Of a stretch of 64,000 nt of DNA, positions 9,201-19,788 are shown piece by piece. The stretch lies in the NCBI GenBank assembly GCA_002412865.1, contig DHVW01000008.1, forward strand, positions 1 to 64,000. Reading direction: 5' to 3'. The translations under genes were made by a program, and so were the position numbers. How positions within the stretch are numbered: position 1 is the first letter of the stretch; each line of letters begins with the position of its first letter. Source of the DNA: Sulfurovum sp. UBA5198. Lineage in GTDB: Bacteria > Campylobacterota > Campylobacteria > Campylobacterales > Sulfurovaceae. A model generated the notes under the pieces. It searched no databases and had not been told where the DNA came from. It worked only from the letters and a program-made list of their open reading frames with translations.

Positions 9201-10002
9201 CACGCGAAATAGTATTTACTCCTGCAACAATGCTCAGTTCATTTGCCCAAATACCAGCATTTATAATTGTTGAGCGAGCAAGTATATTGGTATAATCTGA
9301 GCCCAATGCATTTAATCCAGCACCTTGCACACTTATTGTTCCATCATTAACACTAAATCCGTTCAAATCTCCACCGTTTATGATAGGTGTACCTGTAGTT
9401 AGCGTTGAAGTCCCAGCATTGATGATAGTTGCTCCATCTATGCTTATTCCACTTGGATTTGCAATGATTAGATCAGCCTTGCTTCCTGCAATTTCTATAT
9501 TGCCTGTTAAGTTACTTGGATTTGAGGAGTTTACTTGATTTACTATAGCTGTTGCACTTCCTGTTGCTAGAAATGGATTTCCTTCTACCCATCCTGCAGT
9601 AACAGTATTTACATTTGTTCTTGAATTATTTAAAATTGTTCCATTTGTACCAGTATCAAACTGACTATAGTTATTTACAGATATTCCTGAACTTGTAGGA
9701 GTTTGTATATTTACTTGTGTTGCTCCACTTTGGGTATTTAAAATGATAGGTTGTGTGTTTGTTGGTGCATTGGTATCAGCAATGATATCTGCTTGAAGTG
9801 AACTAACAAACAATATCGATGCCAAACTTACACTTAAGACCTGTTTGAGAGTAGTATAAAAATCACTGTGTGTTTGGTTTTCATCTAGTGATGAATGATT
9901 GTCGGTTGTTTTAGTAAGTGATGATGCATTTTCGCTTACAACTATAATTGTATTGGCACGACCTTTTATCTTTTTAGAGATTGTTTTAAATATGTGATTC
10001 AT
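3214..10002 (-). CDS. Two-partner-secretion exoprotein (TpsA; FhaB/CdiA-like), 2262 residues
   Basis: A large secreted adhesin or contact-dependent toxin. Residues 1-24 form an extended signal-peptide region (MNHIFKTISKKIKGR, then VVSE), with a hydrophobic core at about 56-70 and cleavage near 71. The TPS secretion domain follows, with NYSQFDTG at 111-118 and NPSGI at 182-186 (the usual motif is NPNGI). A Gly/Ser/Thr linker sits near 432-460, and haemagglutinin-type repeats fill most of the rest. The last 250 or so residues differ in character and resemble an alpha/beta-hydrolase: NHSRG with Ser2135, TDWVG with Asp2195 and SHSSY with His2219 could form a catalytic triad. No VENN-type pretoxin motif was seen. 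The start has AGGGA 7-8 bases upstream, 11 bases after tpsB. The toxin role and triad are inference; an adhesin with a degenerate C-terminus is possible. Confidence 0.93.
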   Translation of the reverse strand: MNHIFKTISKKIKGRANTIIVVSENASSLTKTTDNHSSLDENQTHSDFYTTLKQVLSVSLASILFVSSLQADIIADTNAPTNTQPIILNTQSGATQVNIQTPTSSGISVNNYSQFDTGTNGTILNNSRTNVNTVTAGWVEGNPFLATGSATAIVNQVNSSNPSNLTGNIEIAGSKADLIIANPSGISIDGATIINAGTSTLTTGTPIINGGDLNGFSVNDGTISVQGAGLNALGSDYTNILARSTIINAGIWANELSIVAGVNTISRDSSNIIASTGATPPPLFAIDSSALGGMYANKINLIGTEAGVGVNNAGVVGSNDNISIDINGKLTNSGTIISKGDISVTTTSDILNSSSISASKEVKLQSTNIDNTDGDITAGRLDISADNLNNTNGSITQAGIQDLVVNATNLDNSNNGLIGYEPIDSSGGVDANSTTGGGSTGGSTGGGSIGGSTGGGTTTTPAITLSIGNINITNTLLNDNGKLVANGATTLNTTGTLTNSSTIDVENLNASGSSLNNDSGTINANNINISTTDIINTNKIQSSSKTIINSSSMSGDGEIISNGDIDIDLADNYTNVMKINGLNIYLDVTGELSNNGEITSSNMTSLKATDSITNRGLIDGVYTDIQTDTLNNFGAGRIYGDWVSIKADTLNNTKESDKSAVIGAREELNIGANNINNIDGATILSMGDMYIGGSLEENGFAIGKAKEINNLSATIESGGYMSLASDEINNINNHLATQQVSDSSVYQELVKPVSGINAGVFDLRSNFVGIGGGQDDNYHKDALEYINQRDAYKTEYLSNNTGFPGIIALYNDPEYQRLNAIVNSYIFEDYTLLKQNSTISHTELVSTNPAEIISGGDMYIDGPLYNKDSHVIAGGDIETTSNPENIETKGQDITSYDGSTIQKTTVESDGWGGHDREWHGIASYDKADEKGELYSLGTTQFIENASTTDSSLEEKKDISLFATTTPNTSLPNSSLFATNPDNPNYFIQTDPRFTNYKNFISSDYMLSRLSLDPTTLHKRLGDGYYEQKLIREQVMALTGKRFLEGFNSDEEQYMALLNSGVEYMKSFYISAGVALSSEQMKNLTKDVVLLVEKEITLSDGTKTTALVPQLYVAASKVNTSGSLVSANNIITNGSNDLVNSGTIMATNAVSLNSTSSINNNAGNISGNLVVLNAGKDININGGSVEANSAMALNATNSVNISSTTYSTIDTDGTSDFSKTGIQSTASIKVNNSDGELFVNADSDINIKGANIINNGTLTQLTAGNDINLGTLQTSEQNNVIWDDKNHLKEGYTQEIGTTISTAEDNVILANNDINVKGSDIDSTYGLTGLGANHDINIEASTDTTNYDEAYYYKRSSWSGSKTTTVNETLDTTASQASNITGDSVILSSGSTEEIDGVSKITSTGSINIKGSNVVSSNGTVLNATNDINILSTTDTTDKTYFKEIIKSGLFSSGGFGITIGNSMNSNDNVDNSTTQYGSMVGSLQGDTTITAGNDYKQVASDVISGHAGEDGNFVASGDVSITAKDIDIEAGYDTYNGDSITKTKQSGLTIAFTGGVVAAIESATSSVSDVGESKNSRVNAMATANAAYDVYQAAQAIQSLASDPNVGISITVGSSQSESKTHYEGESVVSSSVAGDNVTLKATGDKENSDINIVGSDVAGVTSTTLNSDHDINIIAASSTDEQHSKDKSSGWNVGVAVTVGANGMSAGFTGGANVGKGKSDGESETYTNSHVGSLSGTTTLSAGDTTNIIGGQVLGDKVTLNTTNLNIESLQDTATYDSKQMSASGQVTIGYGFSASGSYSNSNIESDYASVGEQSGILAGDGGYNINVTDDTSLIGGIITSNQIAEDNGLNSFSTGTLTYSDIQNYASASADGMGISGGYSWSNPDAPSDSGLYNPDHTTTKYDVGKDVFRNLMDNAEESESSSSTTYSAINTDNITITDNEAQQSLTGKNADETISDINHDTTNTSTTLEQIDYKALANDVEIQRDFYNNVSEVVLSQVDLMHQAGFVTPTQILFQQCDEGGQNCHPVAVDLSDVQAVNGQIFIFNNGIFNSLDYALANAAQQSSDEANAQGVYVIYNPETGSPVAEMLYALYDKTNEFLGGALPLTNAEITNQAINDIALEQEALIYSINHSRGTMTYYIATADTLSNGETYLPIGVVTFNGAAANAQNMTNLVNTATNGMGTVQYSTHETDWVGLYIGLNPATGGLDSYEFPWSHSSYVGFLPPILMSNGSQNNLRTITDQAWGDGQINQPQIVSPTN
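4292..4507 (-). repeat. Direct repeat of bases 1-216 inside the exoprotein gene
   Basis: Bases 4292-4501 align without gaps to 1-210 with about 5 mismatches by hand count (about 97-98% identity). Identity fades beyond 4508, where only protein-level similarity remains. The shared block encodes the exoprotein segment from about SNQIAEDNG to NPDHTTTKYD, just before the variable C-terminus. This is where recombination would swap one C-terminal module for another. Confidence 0.9.
8621..8708 (-). repeat. Imperfect triplet tract encoding a Gly/Ser/Thr linker
   Basis: Short repeated units such as gccgccaccagt, ccacctgt and ccgcct encode GGGSTGGSTGGGSIGG followed by GGTTTT, at about residues 432-460 of the exoprotein. 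The tract separates the TPS domain from the repeat body and is an obvious place for in-frame slippage. It probably acts as a flexible linker. Confidence 0.8.
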
Positions 10003-10013
10003 TTATAGTCCCT

Positions 10014-11798
10014 TCAAAATGAATAGTTTAAATTAAATCCGCAAGATACTTTTGCAGTATCAAATCCTTGAGGTTTATATATAGGTGTTCCAGCAAACAA
10101 ATCATAGTTTAAATTACCAAAATTCATAAAACTACCTCTAACACCAAGGGCAGTTCCTACTAAACTTTGACCTATGAGAGTATCAACGCTTTTCCCATAA
10201 ACCTTTCCACCATCAATAGCTATATACAATTGATGTGATGGCAAATAACTAAATGATAGTTCATTTTGTAGATAAAAGCCTTTATTGCTTGAGAGTGAAT
10301 AATCACCATCAAATCCTCTAACTGTGTATCTACCACCAATAGAGAGTCTGTCTTGTGGAACAAGAGGAGTTGCCGTAGTTTGAGCATGAAGCGTACTTGT
10401 AAAATTTAACTGTTTTTCTTGTAGTAAAAAAGGATTTGTAAATGACACATCTGCCATCCATATTCGAGGTTTGCTCACACCTTCTCCAAATGCTTCTTCA
10501 GGAGCTCTTAATGGATCAAATGCACCAATACCCACTTTGTACTTAAGCGACATATCCAAAGTAGCATTATCTATAAATTGCTTATGAGCTAGACCATACT
10601 CAATACTTGTTGTTTTTCTATCTTGTACAGTTATCTTTGCATCATCTATATAATTATCGCTACTTCTTTTTAACCCTTTTAAACTAAGAGTTGTTTTCCC
10701 TTTATCGCTTCTATATATAACTCTGCTTATGCCGATATCAACTGTTTCTGAATTTCCCATATATCTATAAACTTGGTTTACTCCAGCTACGGCTTGATCA
10801 TAATGATATTTTGATTTGCCCAAAGAGAGTAGATAGTAGCCCACGGGGAATGAATAGTTTAGTGCGAAATTATCAGACTTTCCATTTGTGCTACCATTGA
10901 TGGTTCCATTACTATCAGTAATGTTTGTTTTATCATAACCTGCCATATCTCTGCTATATGAGAGATAAAACATATCATTTAATCCAAGAATATTATCACC
11001 ACTCAGCGTTGTGCCAACTTGGTATTTACCAGTACTCATAGATCCGCTATCATCTATAGAAAACCCTATTCTAAAAGGAAATTTTGATTTTTGATATTTG
11101 ATGACAATATCTGAATGTGATGGTTTAGATGAGGGTGCGATATCAAATGATGCATCAAAGCCTGGAACTCTTTTAAAGTTTTCTAATGCTTGTTCTATTG
11201 GTCTAATATTTAGTATATCACCACTCTTTAGAGGCATAGCACTAAAAAGTAAAGAATTTTGCTCATGAGGTTTTAATCCTGAACTCTCTTCAAATCTAAT
11301 CTTATCAACCATACCAGCAACAACATCTATTTTTAATACTTTTGATTTTAAATCTTGTTCTTTTAAAAGGACTCTTGTGGTTGTATAACCTCTTGCAATG
11401 ATTGAATTTTGTAAAGTGTTTGATATGCTAAGTACGCCTTTTTGTCCTATGCATATTCCATTACCATTTTTATTTACTTTATCTTTTATATTCAGAATAT
11501 CAAGAGTTTGAGCAAGAGCAAAGTCAAATCCTTTTGCACCTTGAAGTTCTATCTTTTTTATCTCAAAGCATGGACTTTCAATCTCTAGCTTGGCATCGCT
11601 TTTGAGAGGATTTGTATCTGTATGAATATCAGGAGCTTTTGGGATGATTTTTTGAGTTTGAAGATTTAACTCTTTTTCTCTTTGTATTTGCCAATCAGAA
11701 GATATAGGAGCTGAAAAACTAAATAAACTAAAAGAGATAGATAAAAATACAACACTATACAATTGCTTTAAATAATGCCTTGTATTTCTCTCCAACAT
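10014..11798 (-). CDS. TpsB/FhaC-type outer-membrane transporter of two-partner secretion
   Basis: Outer-membrane barrel that exports the downstream exoprotein. It has an N-terminal hydrophobic signal (about residues 12-32) and a POTRA region starting near CFEIKKIELQG (about 79) and including GYTTTRVLLKEQDL. The barrel ends in a terminal Phe, with the Omp85/TpsB VRGF motif at about 495-498 (RYTVRGFDGDYS). The 594-596 residues are typical of ShlB/FhaC/HecB. Two ATGs lie six bases apart; the second (11798) has AAGGA at proper spacing and is chosen, while the first at 11804 is too close to it. The gene stops 11 bases before the exoprotein start, so the pair is an operon. Confidence 0.95.
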   Translation of the reverse strand: MLERNTRHYLKQLYSVVFLSISFSLFSFSAPISSDWQIQREKELNLQTQKIIPKAPDIHTDTNPLKSDAKLEIESPCFEIKKIELQGAKGFDFALAQTLDILNIKDKVNKNGNGICIGQKGVLSISNTLQNSIIARGYTTTRVLLKEQDLKSKVLKIDVVAGMVDKIRFEESSGLKPHEQNSLLFSAMPLKSGDILNIRPIEQALENFKRVPGFDASFDIAPSSKPSHSDIVIKYQKSKFPFRIGFSIDDSGSMSTGKYQVGTTLSGDNILGLNDMFYLSYSRDMAGYDKTNITDSNGTINGSTNGKSDNFALNYSFPVGYYLLSLGKSKYHYDQAVAGVNQVYRYMGNSETVDIGISRVIYRSDKGKTTLSLKGLKRSSDNYIDDAKITVQDRKTTSIEYGLAHKQFIDNATLDMSLKYKVGIGAFDPLRAPEEAFGEGVSKPRIWMADVSFTNPFLLQEKQLNFTSTLHAQTTATPLVPQDRLSIGGRYTVRGFDGDYSLSSNKGFYLQNELSFSYLPSHQLYIAIDGGKVYGKSVDTLIGQSLVGTALGVRGSFMNFGNLNYDLFAGTPIYKPQGFDTAKVSCGFNLNYSF

Positions 11799-11895
11799 CC
11801 CCATTCCTTAAGTTTAATTTAAAAAATAGATATATATTAGCTTAATAAGGCTTTAGGGTGCTTTAAGTTGAGATATTTTTATGCTCTGTAAAGTA

Positions 11896-12018
11896 TTATC
11901 TATTTAGCAACTTTGAGCCAAACAACTCTTCTTGATTTATCAATACTCCAAAAGATAAATATAGCTCTTCTTCCTCATCATCTTGGTCTATATGAAAAAC
12001 AAGTTTTAACTCATCCAT
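11896..12018 (-). CDS. Small acidic ORF (40 aa) upstream of tpsB
   Basis: The frame starts at ATG 12018 with GGAG 6 bases upstream and ends at TAA 11896, giving 40 residues. The middle is very acidic (HIDQDDEEEELYL), with no signal peptide or membrane segment. It lies on the same strand as tpsB, about 100 bases upstream, and could be the first gene of the secretion operon, a leader peptide, or the remnant of an immunity-like protein. No family was recognised. The rest of the 11805-12167 gap holds AT-rich promoter sequence and the inverted repeat described separately. Confidence 0.4.
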   Translation of the reverse strand: MDELKLVFHIDQDDEEEELYLSFGVLINQEELFGSKLLNR

Positions 12019-12099
12019 ATTATTCTCCTAATATTTATATATCAGAATAATACTTTATATTTTTGACATATGTTGTCCACTTTAAAAAATGGCTTCACG

Positions 12100-12141
12100 G
12101 GTATTATTAATAGTTTTATACTTTTACTATATAATAATACC
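12100..12141. promoter_or_regulatory. 10-bp perfect inverted repeat overlapping the serS -10 box
   Basis: GGTATTATTA (12100-12109) and TAATAATACC (12132-12141) are exact inverted copies separated by 22 bases. The right arm overlaps a TATAAT-like -10 at 12130-12135, 32 bases before serS, in the spacer between divergent serS and the tps side. It could be an operator or an mRNA hairpin; it has no T-run, so a terminator is unlikely. Confidence 0.4.
12130..12135 (+). promoter_or_regulatory. -10 box (TATAAT) for serS
   Basis: TATAAT lies 32 bases upstream of the serS ATG in strongly AT-rich sequence. As is usual for Campylobacterota sigma-70 promoters, no clear -35 is visible. Confidence 0.5.
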
Positions 12142-12146
12142 AATAA

Positions 12147-14665
<2,519 letters not shown>

Positions 14666-14675
14666 AAAAATCCTT

Positions 14676-15401
14676 TTAGCTTTGTGGCTTTTGAGCTACA
14701 ATGAGAGTTGATATACCTAACGAAAATGACTTTGTATATTTTATCTCAAATCCAACATCTCTAAGCTCCTGCTCTAACATTTTTGTTGTCAAAAACTCTT
14801 CTATTGAATCGGGAAGGTACTTATATGCAGCATAATTTTTTGATACAAGTCCGCCAATTGCTGGTAATATATTTTTCATATAAATATCAACTATTTTTGA
14901 TGCTATGCCACTTTTTTCTTGTTTTGTGAACTCTAGTATAACTACAATTCCACCTGGCTTTAAAACCCTATAAAATTCGCTAAGTCCTTTTTTCCTATCA
15001 ACAACATTTCTAATGCCGTATGAAATAGATACAATCTCACAGCTCTCATCTTCAAAAGGCATATCATTGGCCTGACCCTCAATGAACTCTGCAAATTCAA
15101 CCTTATGCTTGGCAACATCTAGCATTCCCACTGATGGATCTATGCCAATATATTTATCAACAATGATACCTTTTTTTGTAGCTCTATCCTTCCAATACAA
15201 CAACAAATCACCTGTACCGCAGGCTACATCTATTATTTGCGAGATTTTATTTTTTCCAAGCATTTCATATGCTTTATCACAACCTTTTCTTCTCCATTGC
15301 TTATCAATACCAAAGCTAAGTACTCTATTTGCTGTATCATATGTTGATGCAATATCATCAAACATTCCTATAATTTTATTCTGCTTATCACTATTTTCCA
15401 T
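14676..15401 (-). CDS. ubiE: Demethylmenaquinone/2-octaprenyl-benzoquinol methyltransferase
   Basis: SAM-dependent C-methylation in quinone synthesis; in Campylobacterota, which use menaquinone, the MenG activity is the relevant one. Motif I IDVACGTGDLL sits near residue 75, followed by DPSVGMLDVAK and the UbiE signature SYGIRNV ... LKPGG. The length is 241 residues. It overlaps the 3' end of ribD by 11 bases and stops 10 bases before xseA begins, so all three are probably co-transcribed. Confidence 0.95.
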   Translation of the reverse strand: MENSDKQNKIIGMFDDIASTYDTANRVLSFGIDKQWRRKGCDKAYEMLGKNKISQIIDVACGTGDLLLYWKDRATKKGIIVDKYIGIDPSVGMLDVAKHKVEFAEFIEGQANDMPFEDESCEIVSISYGIRNVVDRKKGLSEFYRVLKPGGIVVILEFTKQEKSGIASKIVDIYMKNILPAIGGLVSKNYAAYKYLPDSIEEFLTTKMLEQELRDVGFEIKYTKSFSLGISTLIVAQKPQS

Positions 15402-16398
15402 TAAATTTACTCCATATTATTAAATCTTTTTCAGTTCTCTTGCAGTGCAAAAATTTTAAACTACTCTCAAATGTGGCAAAAACACCACCACCACGAATCA
15501 CTGGTGCAGAATAAAATAATACCCAATCTATCTTATCTTTTAGTGCTTCAAGCATTGCTATTCCACCCTCTACTAATACAAATGATGGTTTGTCTAAAAA
15601 ATCCAAATTATCACCAATCTCTATATTTCGATTTGGTACATTAAATATAATTGAAGATTTATCAATACCACTCTCATCTTTCGTGTAAATAAAAATATCT
15701 GGTGCTTTTTTATCTATTAATCTACAATCTAGTATAGGGTTATCACATCTAACAGTATTTCCGCCAATAATCATCAAGCTACAGGCACTTCTAAGTCTAT
15801 GAGTATGGGTTCTGGACTCTAGAGAACTTATAATGCCATCGCTTATATTTCCATTCATTGTTTGAGCTAATTTGAAAAGTACAAAAGCTCTATTCTGCCA
15901 TATCAAAAATGGCTCTAAAAGCTCTTGTGATTCTGTTTTTAGTAGCCCAATGTTAACAGTACAACCAGACTCCTCTAGTCTATTTGCCCCACCACCATGC
16001 CCGGCTATTGGGTCCAGTGAAGAGATAAAAATATTCTTAATACCAAGGTCAATTAGCAATAATGCACAAGAGGGTGTAGCACCATCATGATTACATGGCT
16101 CAAGCGTAACATATAGAGTACAACTCTCAAAAAAATATTTTGGTAGGGTGCAAAGAAAATCATGAGAGAGTTTAGAATCAAATTTATCAAAATTAATATT
16201 TTCACCACTCATCTGCTCATATGCTTCTATTAATGCCAAAACTTCAGCATGTGAAGTTCCTGCTTTTTGGTGAGCTGATACTGATAAAATTTGATTGTTT
16301 TTAGAAACAACGCAGCCAACAGCTGGGTTTGGATATGTTAATCCTTGATACTCCCACGCAGCATCTATTGCAGCTTGCATGTAGAGTCGATTGGTCAT
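15391..16398 (-). CDS. ribD: Bifunctional riboflavin deaminase/reductase
   Basis: Second and third steps of riboflavin synthesis. The N-terminal cytidine-deaminase-like domain has the zinc ligands HAE (50-52) and PCNHDGATPSC (Cys102, Cys111). The C-terminal reductase half (about 150-335) is short and divergent but keeps IIGGNTVRCDNP and VLVEGG. At 335 residues it is shorter than the E. coli protein (367), as is common in this phylum. It follows rimP by 6 bases. Confidence 0.93.
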   Translation of the reverse strand: MTNRLYMQAAIDAAWEYQGLTYPNPAVGCVVSKNNQILSVSAHQKAGTSHAEVLALIEAYEQMSGENINFDKFDSKLSHDFLCTLPKYFFESCTLYVTLEPCNHDGATPSCALLLIDLGIKNIFISSLDPIAGHGGGANRLEESGCTVNIGLLKTESQELLEPFLIWQNRAFVLFKLAQTMNGNISDGIISSLESRTHTHRLRSACSLMIIGGNTVRCDNPILDCRLIDKKAPDIFIYTKDESGIDKSSIIFNVPNRNIEIGDNLDFLDKPSFVLVEGGIAMLEALKDKIDWVLFYSAPVIRGGGVFATFESSLKFLHCKRTEKDLIIWSKFNGK

Positions 16399-16404
16399 TT
16401 TAAT

Positions 16405-16839
16405 TTACCACTCGAAAAATGTTCGTGCTTTACTTATTTCTATATACTCTATTTTTCGCTCATTTCCATCAATTTCTAAAATTACAGAATTACTATCAGC
16501 ACTTTTAATTAATCCTACAACTTGCCCTTCGCCAATAATCTTTATCTTTGCTTTTTCACCAACAGCGTGTTCGTAATGTATAGGTTTTATTAATTTTCGC
16601 TCAATCCCTGGAGAGCTAACTTCAAGTCTATAAGCTTCAACCATAGGTGGATTAACATCTAGATATAGAGATAAATCCCTAGATATATCAGCACAAAGAT
16701 CCAAGTTGACACCACCCTCTTTTGTTATCATGATACGCAAAATAGTATCACCACCATCACTGGTTACTTCAATATCATAAAGTTCTGCCCCAAAAGATTT
16801 AACTGTTTTTGCTATAGTTGCTTCAATATCACTTCTCAT
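16405..16839 (-). CDS. rimP: Ribosome maturation factor RimP
   Basis: Needed for 30S subunit assembly. The 144 residues show the family pattern: an N-terminal alpha/beta domain (GAELYDIEV, ILRIMITKEGGVNLDLC) with the signature YRLEVSSPGIERKL, then an Sm-like C-terminal domain. The start overlaps the rbfA end by 11 bases, and the order infB-rbfA-rimP is the same as in C. jejuni. Confidence 0.95.
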   Translation of the reverse strand: MRSDIEATIAKTVKSFGAELYDIEVTSDGGDTILRIMITKEGGVNLDLCADISRDLSLYLDVNPPMVEAYRLEVSSPGIERKLIKPIHYEHAVGEKAKIKIIGEGQVVGLIKSADSNSVILEIDGNERKIEYIEISKARTFFEW

Positions 16840-17200
16840 CGCTATCTCCCATCTCTTCTCTCATCTTCTTAAATAAGCTTTCTATTTTACTAATTTGTTC
16901 TGGTTGTGTATCGAACTCAAAAGTCATAATTGGTGCTTTAAACCAACCTTCTGTCTGCTTACAATGAGTTTGTAAATATCCTGAAAGTTTATAAAGTTTC
17001 TGAATAATCTCTTTTTTCTCTTCTTTTGTGTATACACCTAAGTCCAAAAAAACTCGTGCATTACTACGGCCCCTAGAACACACAACATCAGTAACTACAA
17101 CAGTTTGGATTAGTGGGTCATCAAGACTTCCTAGTGCTTCAGGAATAATTTCCTTAAGTGTAGATTCAACACGATGTCTTTTTATCTCTTCATGGGTCAT
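16829..17200 (-). CDS. rbfA: Ribosome-binding factor A
   Basis: KH-type 30S assembly and cold-adaptation factor. The 123 residues show RVESTLKEIIPEAL at the start and ARVFLDLG in the middle. It overlaps the infB stop by 4 bases (ATGA-type coupling) and rimP by 11 bases, placing it inside the infB operon. Confidence 0.93.
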   Translation of the reverse strand: MTHEEIKRHRVESTLKEIIPEALGSLDDPLIQTVVVTDVVCSRGRSNARVFLDLGVYTKEEKKEIIQKLYKLSGYLQTHCKQTEGWFKAPIMTFEFDTQPEQISKIESLFKKMREEMGDSDEK

Positions 17201-19788
17201 AGTGTTGCTTGTTCCTCGATATTCTTGAATGTCTCAATCATATCTCCAGCCATCATATCATTAAAGCCATCTAGCATAATTCCACACTCAAATCCATTTT
17301 TAACTTCTCTTACATCATCGCTAAATCGTTTAAGTGATGAAATAGCACCACTAAATATCTCAACGCCATTACGCATAACTTTTGCTAGTGCATTTTTATT
17401 GATAGTGCCACCCATAACTTTACAACCAGCAATTGTGCCAACTTTGGCTACCGCAAATGTTTCTCTCACTTCTGCTTGACCAACAGCTTCTTCTCTAATT
17501 ACTGGACTCATCATTCCACCCAGCAATAGACTAACATCATCAAGAAGTTGATATATAATTGTATAAGTTTTAATCTCAACACCTAGTGCTTTTGCCTTTT
17601 GTGATACATTTGCATTTGGTTTTATATTAAATCCAATCAACATCACATTCTCGCCAGCATCAGCAAGGGCAACATCACTATCAGTAATGCCACCAACACC
17701 TTCATGTATAATATTTACCTTAACTTCTTCATTTCTAAGCTTCTCTAAGCTACTTTTGATTGCTTCCAAAGAACCTTGAACATCTGTTTTAAGTATCACA
17801 GATAGAGCTTTTAGCTGACCTTCTGCAATGAGAGCTGATAAATCTTCAAGTGATGCTTTTGTGCTTCTTGAAAGCTGTTGAGTTCTAACATATTCAGCTC
17901 TTTGAGATGCAAGTTCACGAACTTCTCGCTCGCTATCCATAACCACCATTACATCGCCAGCTGAAGGAACTTCGCTCAATCCAACTATTGCAGCAGGTGT
18001 ACTTGGTCCGATTGATTTCTCATTTTTGCCATTGTCAAGTTTTATAGCTTTTACTTTACCATATGTTGTTCCAACTATTACATTATCTCCAACTTTTAGA
18101 GTACCATTTTTGACTATAACATTTGCAACAGGTCCGAAACCTTTTTCAACTGAACTCTCAACAACAATAGCTTTTGCATTTCTATTAGGATTTGCTACAA
18201 GTTCCATAATCTCTGCTTGAAGCAATATAACATCAAGCAAATCATCAATCCCAAGACCACTATGAGCTGAAACAGGTACAAACTCATACTCCCCACCCCA
18301 ATCAACTGGAGTAATACCAAGCTCAGCTAGTTGTGCTTTTACCATATCTGGATTTGCACTCTCTTTATCCATTTTATTAATAGCTACTATCATAGGAACG
18401 CCAGCAGCTTTTGCGTGATTAACAGCCTCTTTTGTCTGCGGCATAACACCATCGTCAGCTGCAACAACTATAATAACTATATCAGTCGCTTGAGCTCCAC
18501 GAGCACGCATTTCTGTAAATGCTTCGTGACCTGGAGTATCTATAAATGTAATTTTTTTACCATTTTTTTCAACTTGATAAGCACCAACATGCTGAGTAAT
18601 GCCACCAGCCTCTTTTGCTGCTACTTTTGATGAACGGATTTTATCTAGCAATGATGTTTTACCATGGTCTACATGCCCCATTATAGTAATAACAGGAGGT
18701 CTCTCAACTAAAGTTTCATCAGGAATTTCATCATACGCCGCCACATAATTAAGTGCATCAAGTGGATCAATGGTATGAACCTCTACTTCAAATTCATCTG
18801 AAAGAATTTCAATAGAATCTTTATCCAAAAAGTCATTTTTAGTTACCATCGTGCCAAGCTCAAAAAGAACCTTTACAACTTCACTTATGCTCTTGCCAAT
18901 TTTTTCAGCAAACTCATAAACACGAACATTTTCTGGAATCTCAATAGATGTAATTTGTTCAGGCTCACCATCTTCTCTTGTGTATCTTTTGCGTTTTCTG
19001 CTACCTCTTCTAATGCCACTATTTTGTTTTCCAAATGTATGCATAAATCTTGTAGGTTTTTTCTCTTGCTCTTCTTTACGCTTCTGCTCTTGTCTCTTCA
19101 TCTCTTCATAAATATTTTTATCAGAAAAGTCAAGTAATACAACCTCTTGTTCCTCATAAAGCTCAAATCCTGTACCCATGAAGTTCTTGTCACTTATATC
19201 AATTCTTGAACCACTCTCTTTTGCAGTTACAGGTGTTGTTTTCTTAACTTTTTTCTTTTTTGCCTCTGCTTCAACTACTTGAATAGCTCTTTTAGCCACA
19301 ACATTTGATTTGACTATTTTCATACCAGCAAAAATATCGTCTTTTCTAGCCTGTCCATCAGCTATTGAAATTTTCGATTGAACCTTGATAGAACCAGAGC
19401 TTACTGGTGGTTTTCTAACAACCTTTATCTCTTCAGGTTCAATAGTTATAGCAATATCTTCGCTTGGCAATACTACATCTTTTGTTATTTCTTCTTTGGC
19501 TTCTTCTTTAGTTTCTGGTATTTTATCTTCATTAGTATCGTCAACTACCAAGGTGTTAACTTCAGCTACAACTTCTAATTTTTTCTTTGAAATCTTTCCT
19601 GCAGGCTTACTAAATGCTACTGGTAATTCACCTGTAACTATATAGTTAAATAAAACTTCTGCATTTTCCATGCTAATCGTACTATTTGCAGCTTTAACAG
19701 CAAAGCCTAGTTCATTCGCTTTTTCTATTACATCACCATTAGATAATCCAGCTTCTGCTGCAACATCTTGGATTTTTACTTTATCCAT
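17197..19788 (-). CDS. infB: Translation initiation factor IF-2
   Basis: GTPase that brings initiator tRNA to the ribosome. An N-terminal IF2_N domain (KVRIQDVA-like, here KIQDVAAEAGL) is followed by a long charged, low-complexity linker. The G domain begins near residue 368 with G1 GHVDHGKTS, G3 DTPGHEAF and G4 NKMD. Domains II to IV complete the 863 residues. Its 5' end overlaps the ylxR end by 8 bases. Confidence 0.98.
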   Translation of the reverse strand: MDKVKIQDVAAEAGLSNGDVIEKANELGFAVKAANSTISMENAEVLFNYIVTGELPVAFSKPAGKISKKKLEVVAEVNTLVVDDTNEDKIPETKEEAKEEITKDVVLPSEDIAITIEPEEIKVVRKPPVSSGSIKVQSKISIADGQARKDDIFAGMKIVKSNVVAKRAIQVVEAEAKKKKVKKTTPVTAKESGSRIDISDKNFMGTGFELYEEQEVVLLDFSDKNIYEEMKRQEQKRKEEQEKKPTRFMHTFGKQNSGIRRGSRKRKRYTREDGEPEQITSIEIPENVRVYEFAEKIGKSISEVVKVLFELGTMVTKNDFLDKDSIEILSDEFEVEVHTIDPLDALNYVAAYDEIPDETLVERPPVITIMGHVDHGKTSLLDKIRSSKVAAKEAGGITQHVGAYQVEKNGKKITFIDTPGHEAFTEMRARGAQATDIVIIVVAADDGVMPQTKEAVNHAKAAGVPMIVAINKMDKESANPDMVKAQLAELGITPVDWGGEYEFVPVSAHSGLGIDDLLDVILLQAEIMELVANPNRNAKAIVVESSVEKGFGPVANVIVKNGTLKVGDNVIVGTTYGKVKAIKLDNGKNEKSIGPSTPAAIVGLSEVPSAGDVMVVMDSEREVRELASQRAEYVRTQQLSRSTKASLEDLSALIAEGQLKALSVILKTDVQGSLEAIKSSLEKLRNEEVKVNIIHEGVGGITDSDVALADAGENVMLIGFNIKPNANVSQKAKALGVEIKTYTIIYQLLDDVSLLLGGMMSPVIREEAVGQAEVRETFAVAKVGTIAGCKVMGGTINKNALAKVMRNGVEIFSGAISSLKRFSDDVREVKNGFECGIMLDGFNDMMAGDMIETFKNIEEQATL

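Noticed and set aside
8288..9295. Plus-strand 335-codon open frame
   Set aside because: It lies antisense inside the exoprotein repeat region; its hydrophobic, Pro/Leu-rich translation is what the reverse complement of Asn/Thr/Ser/Gly codons gives. No ribosome binding site.
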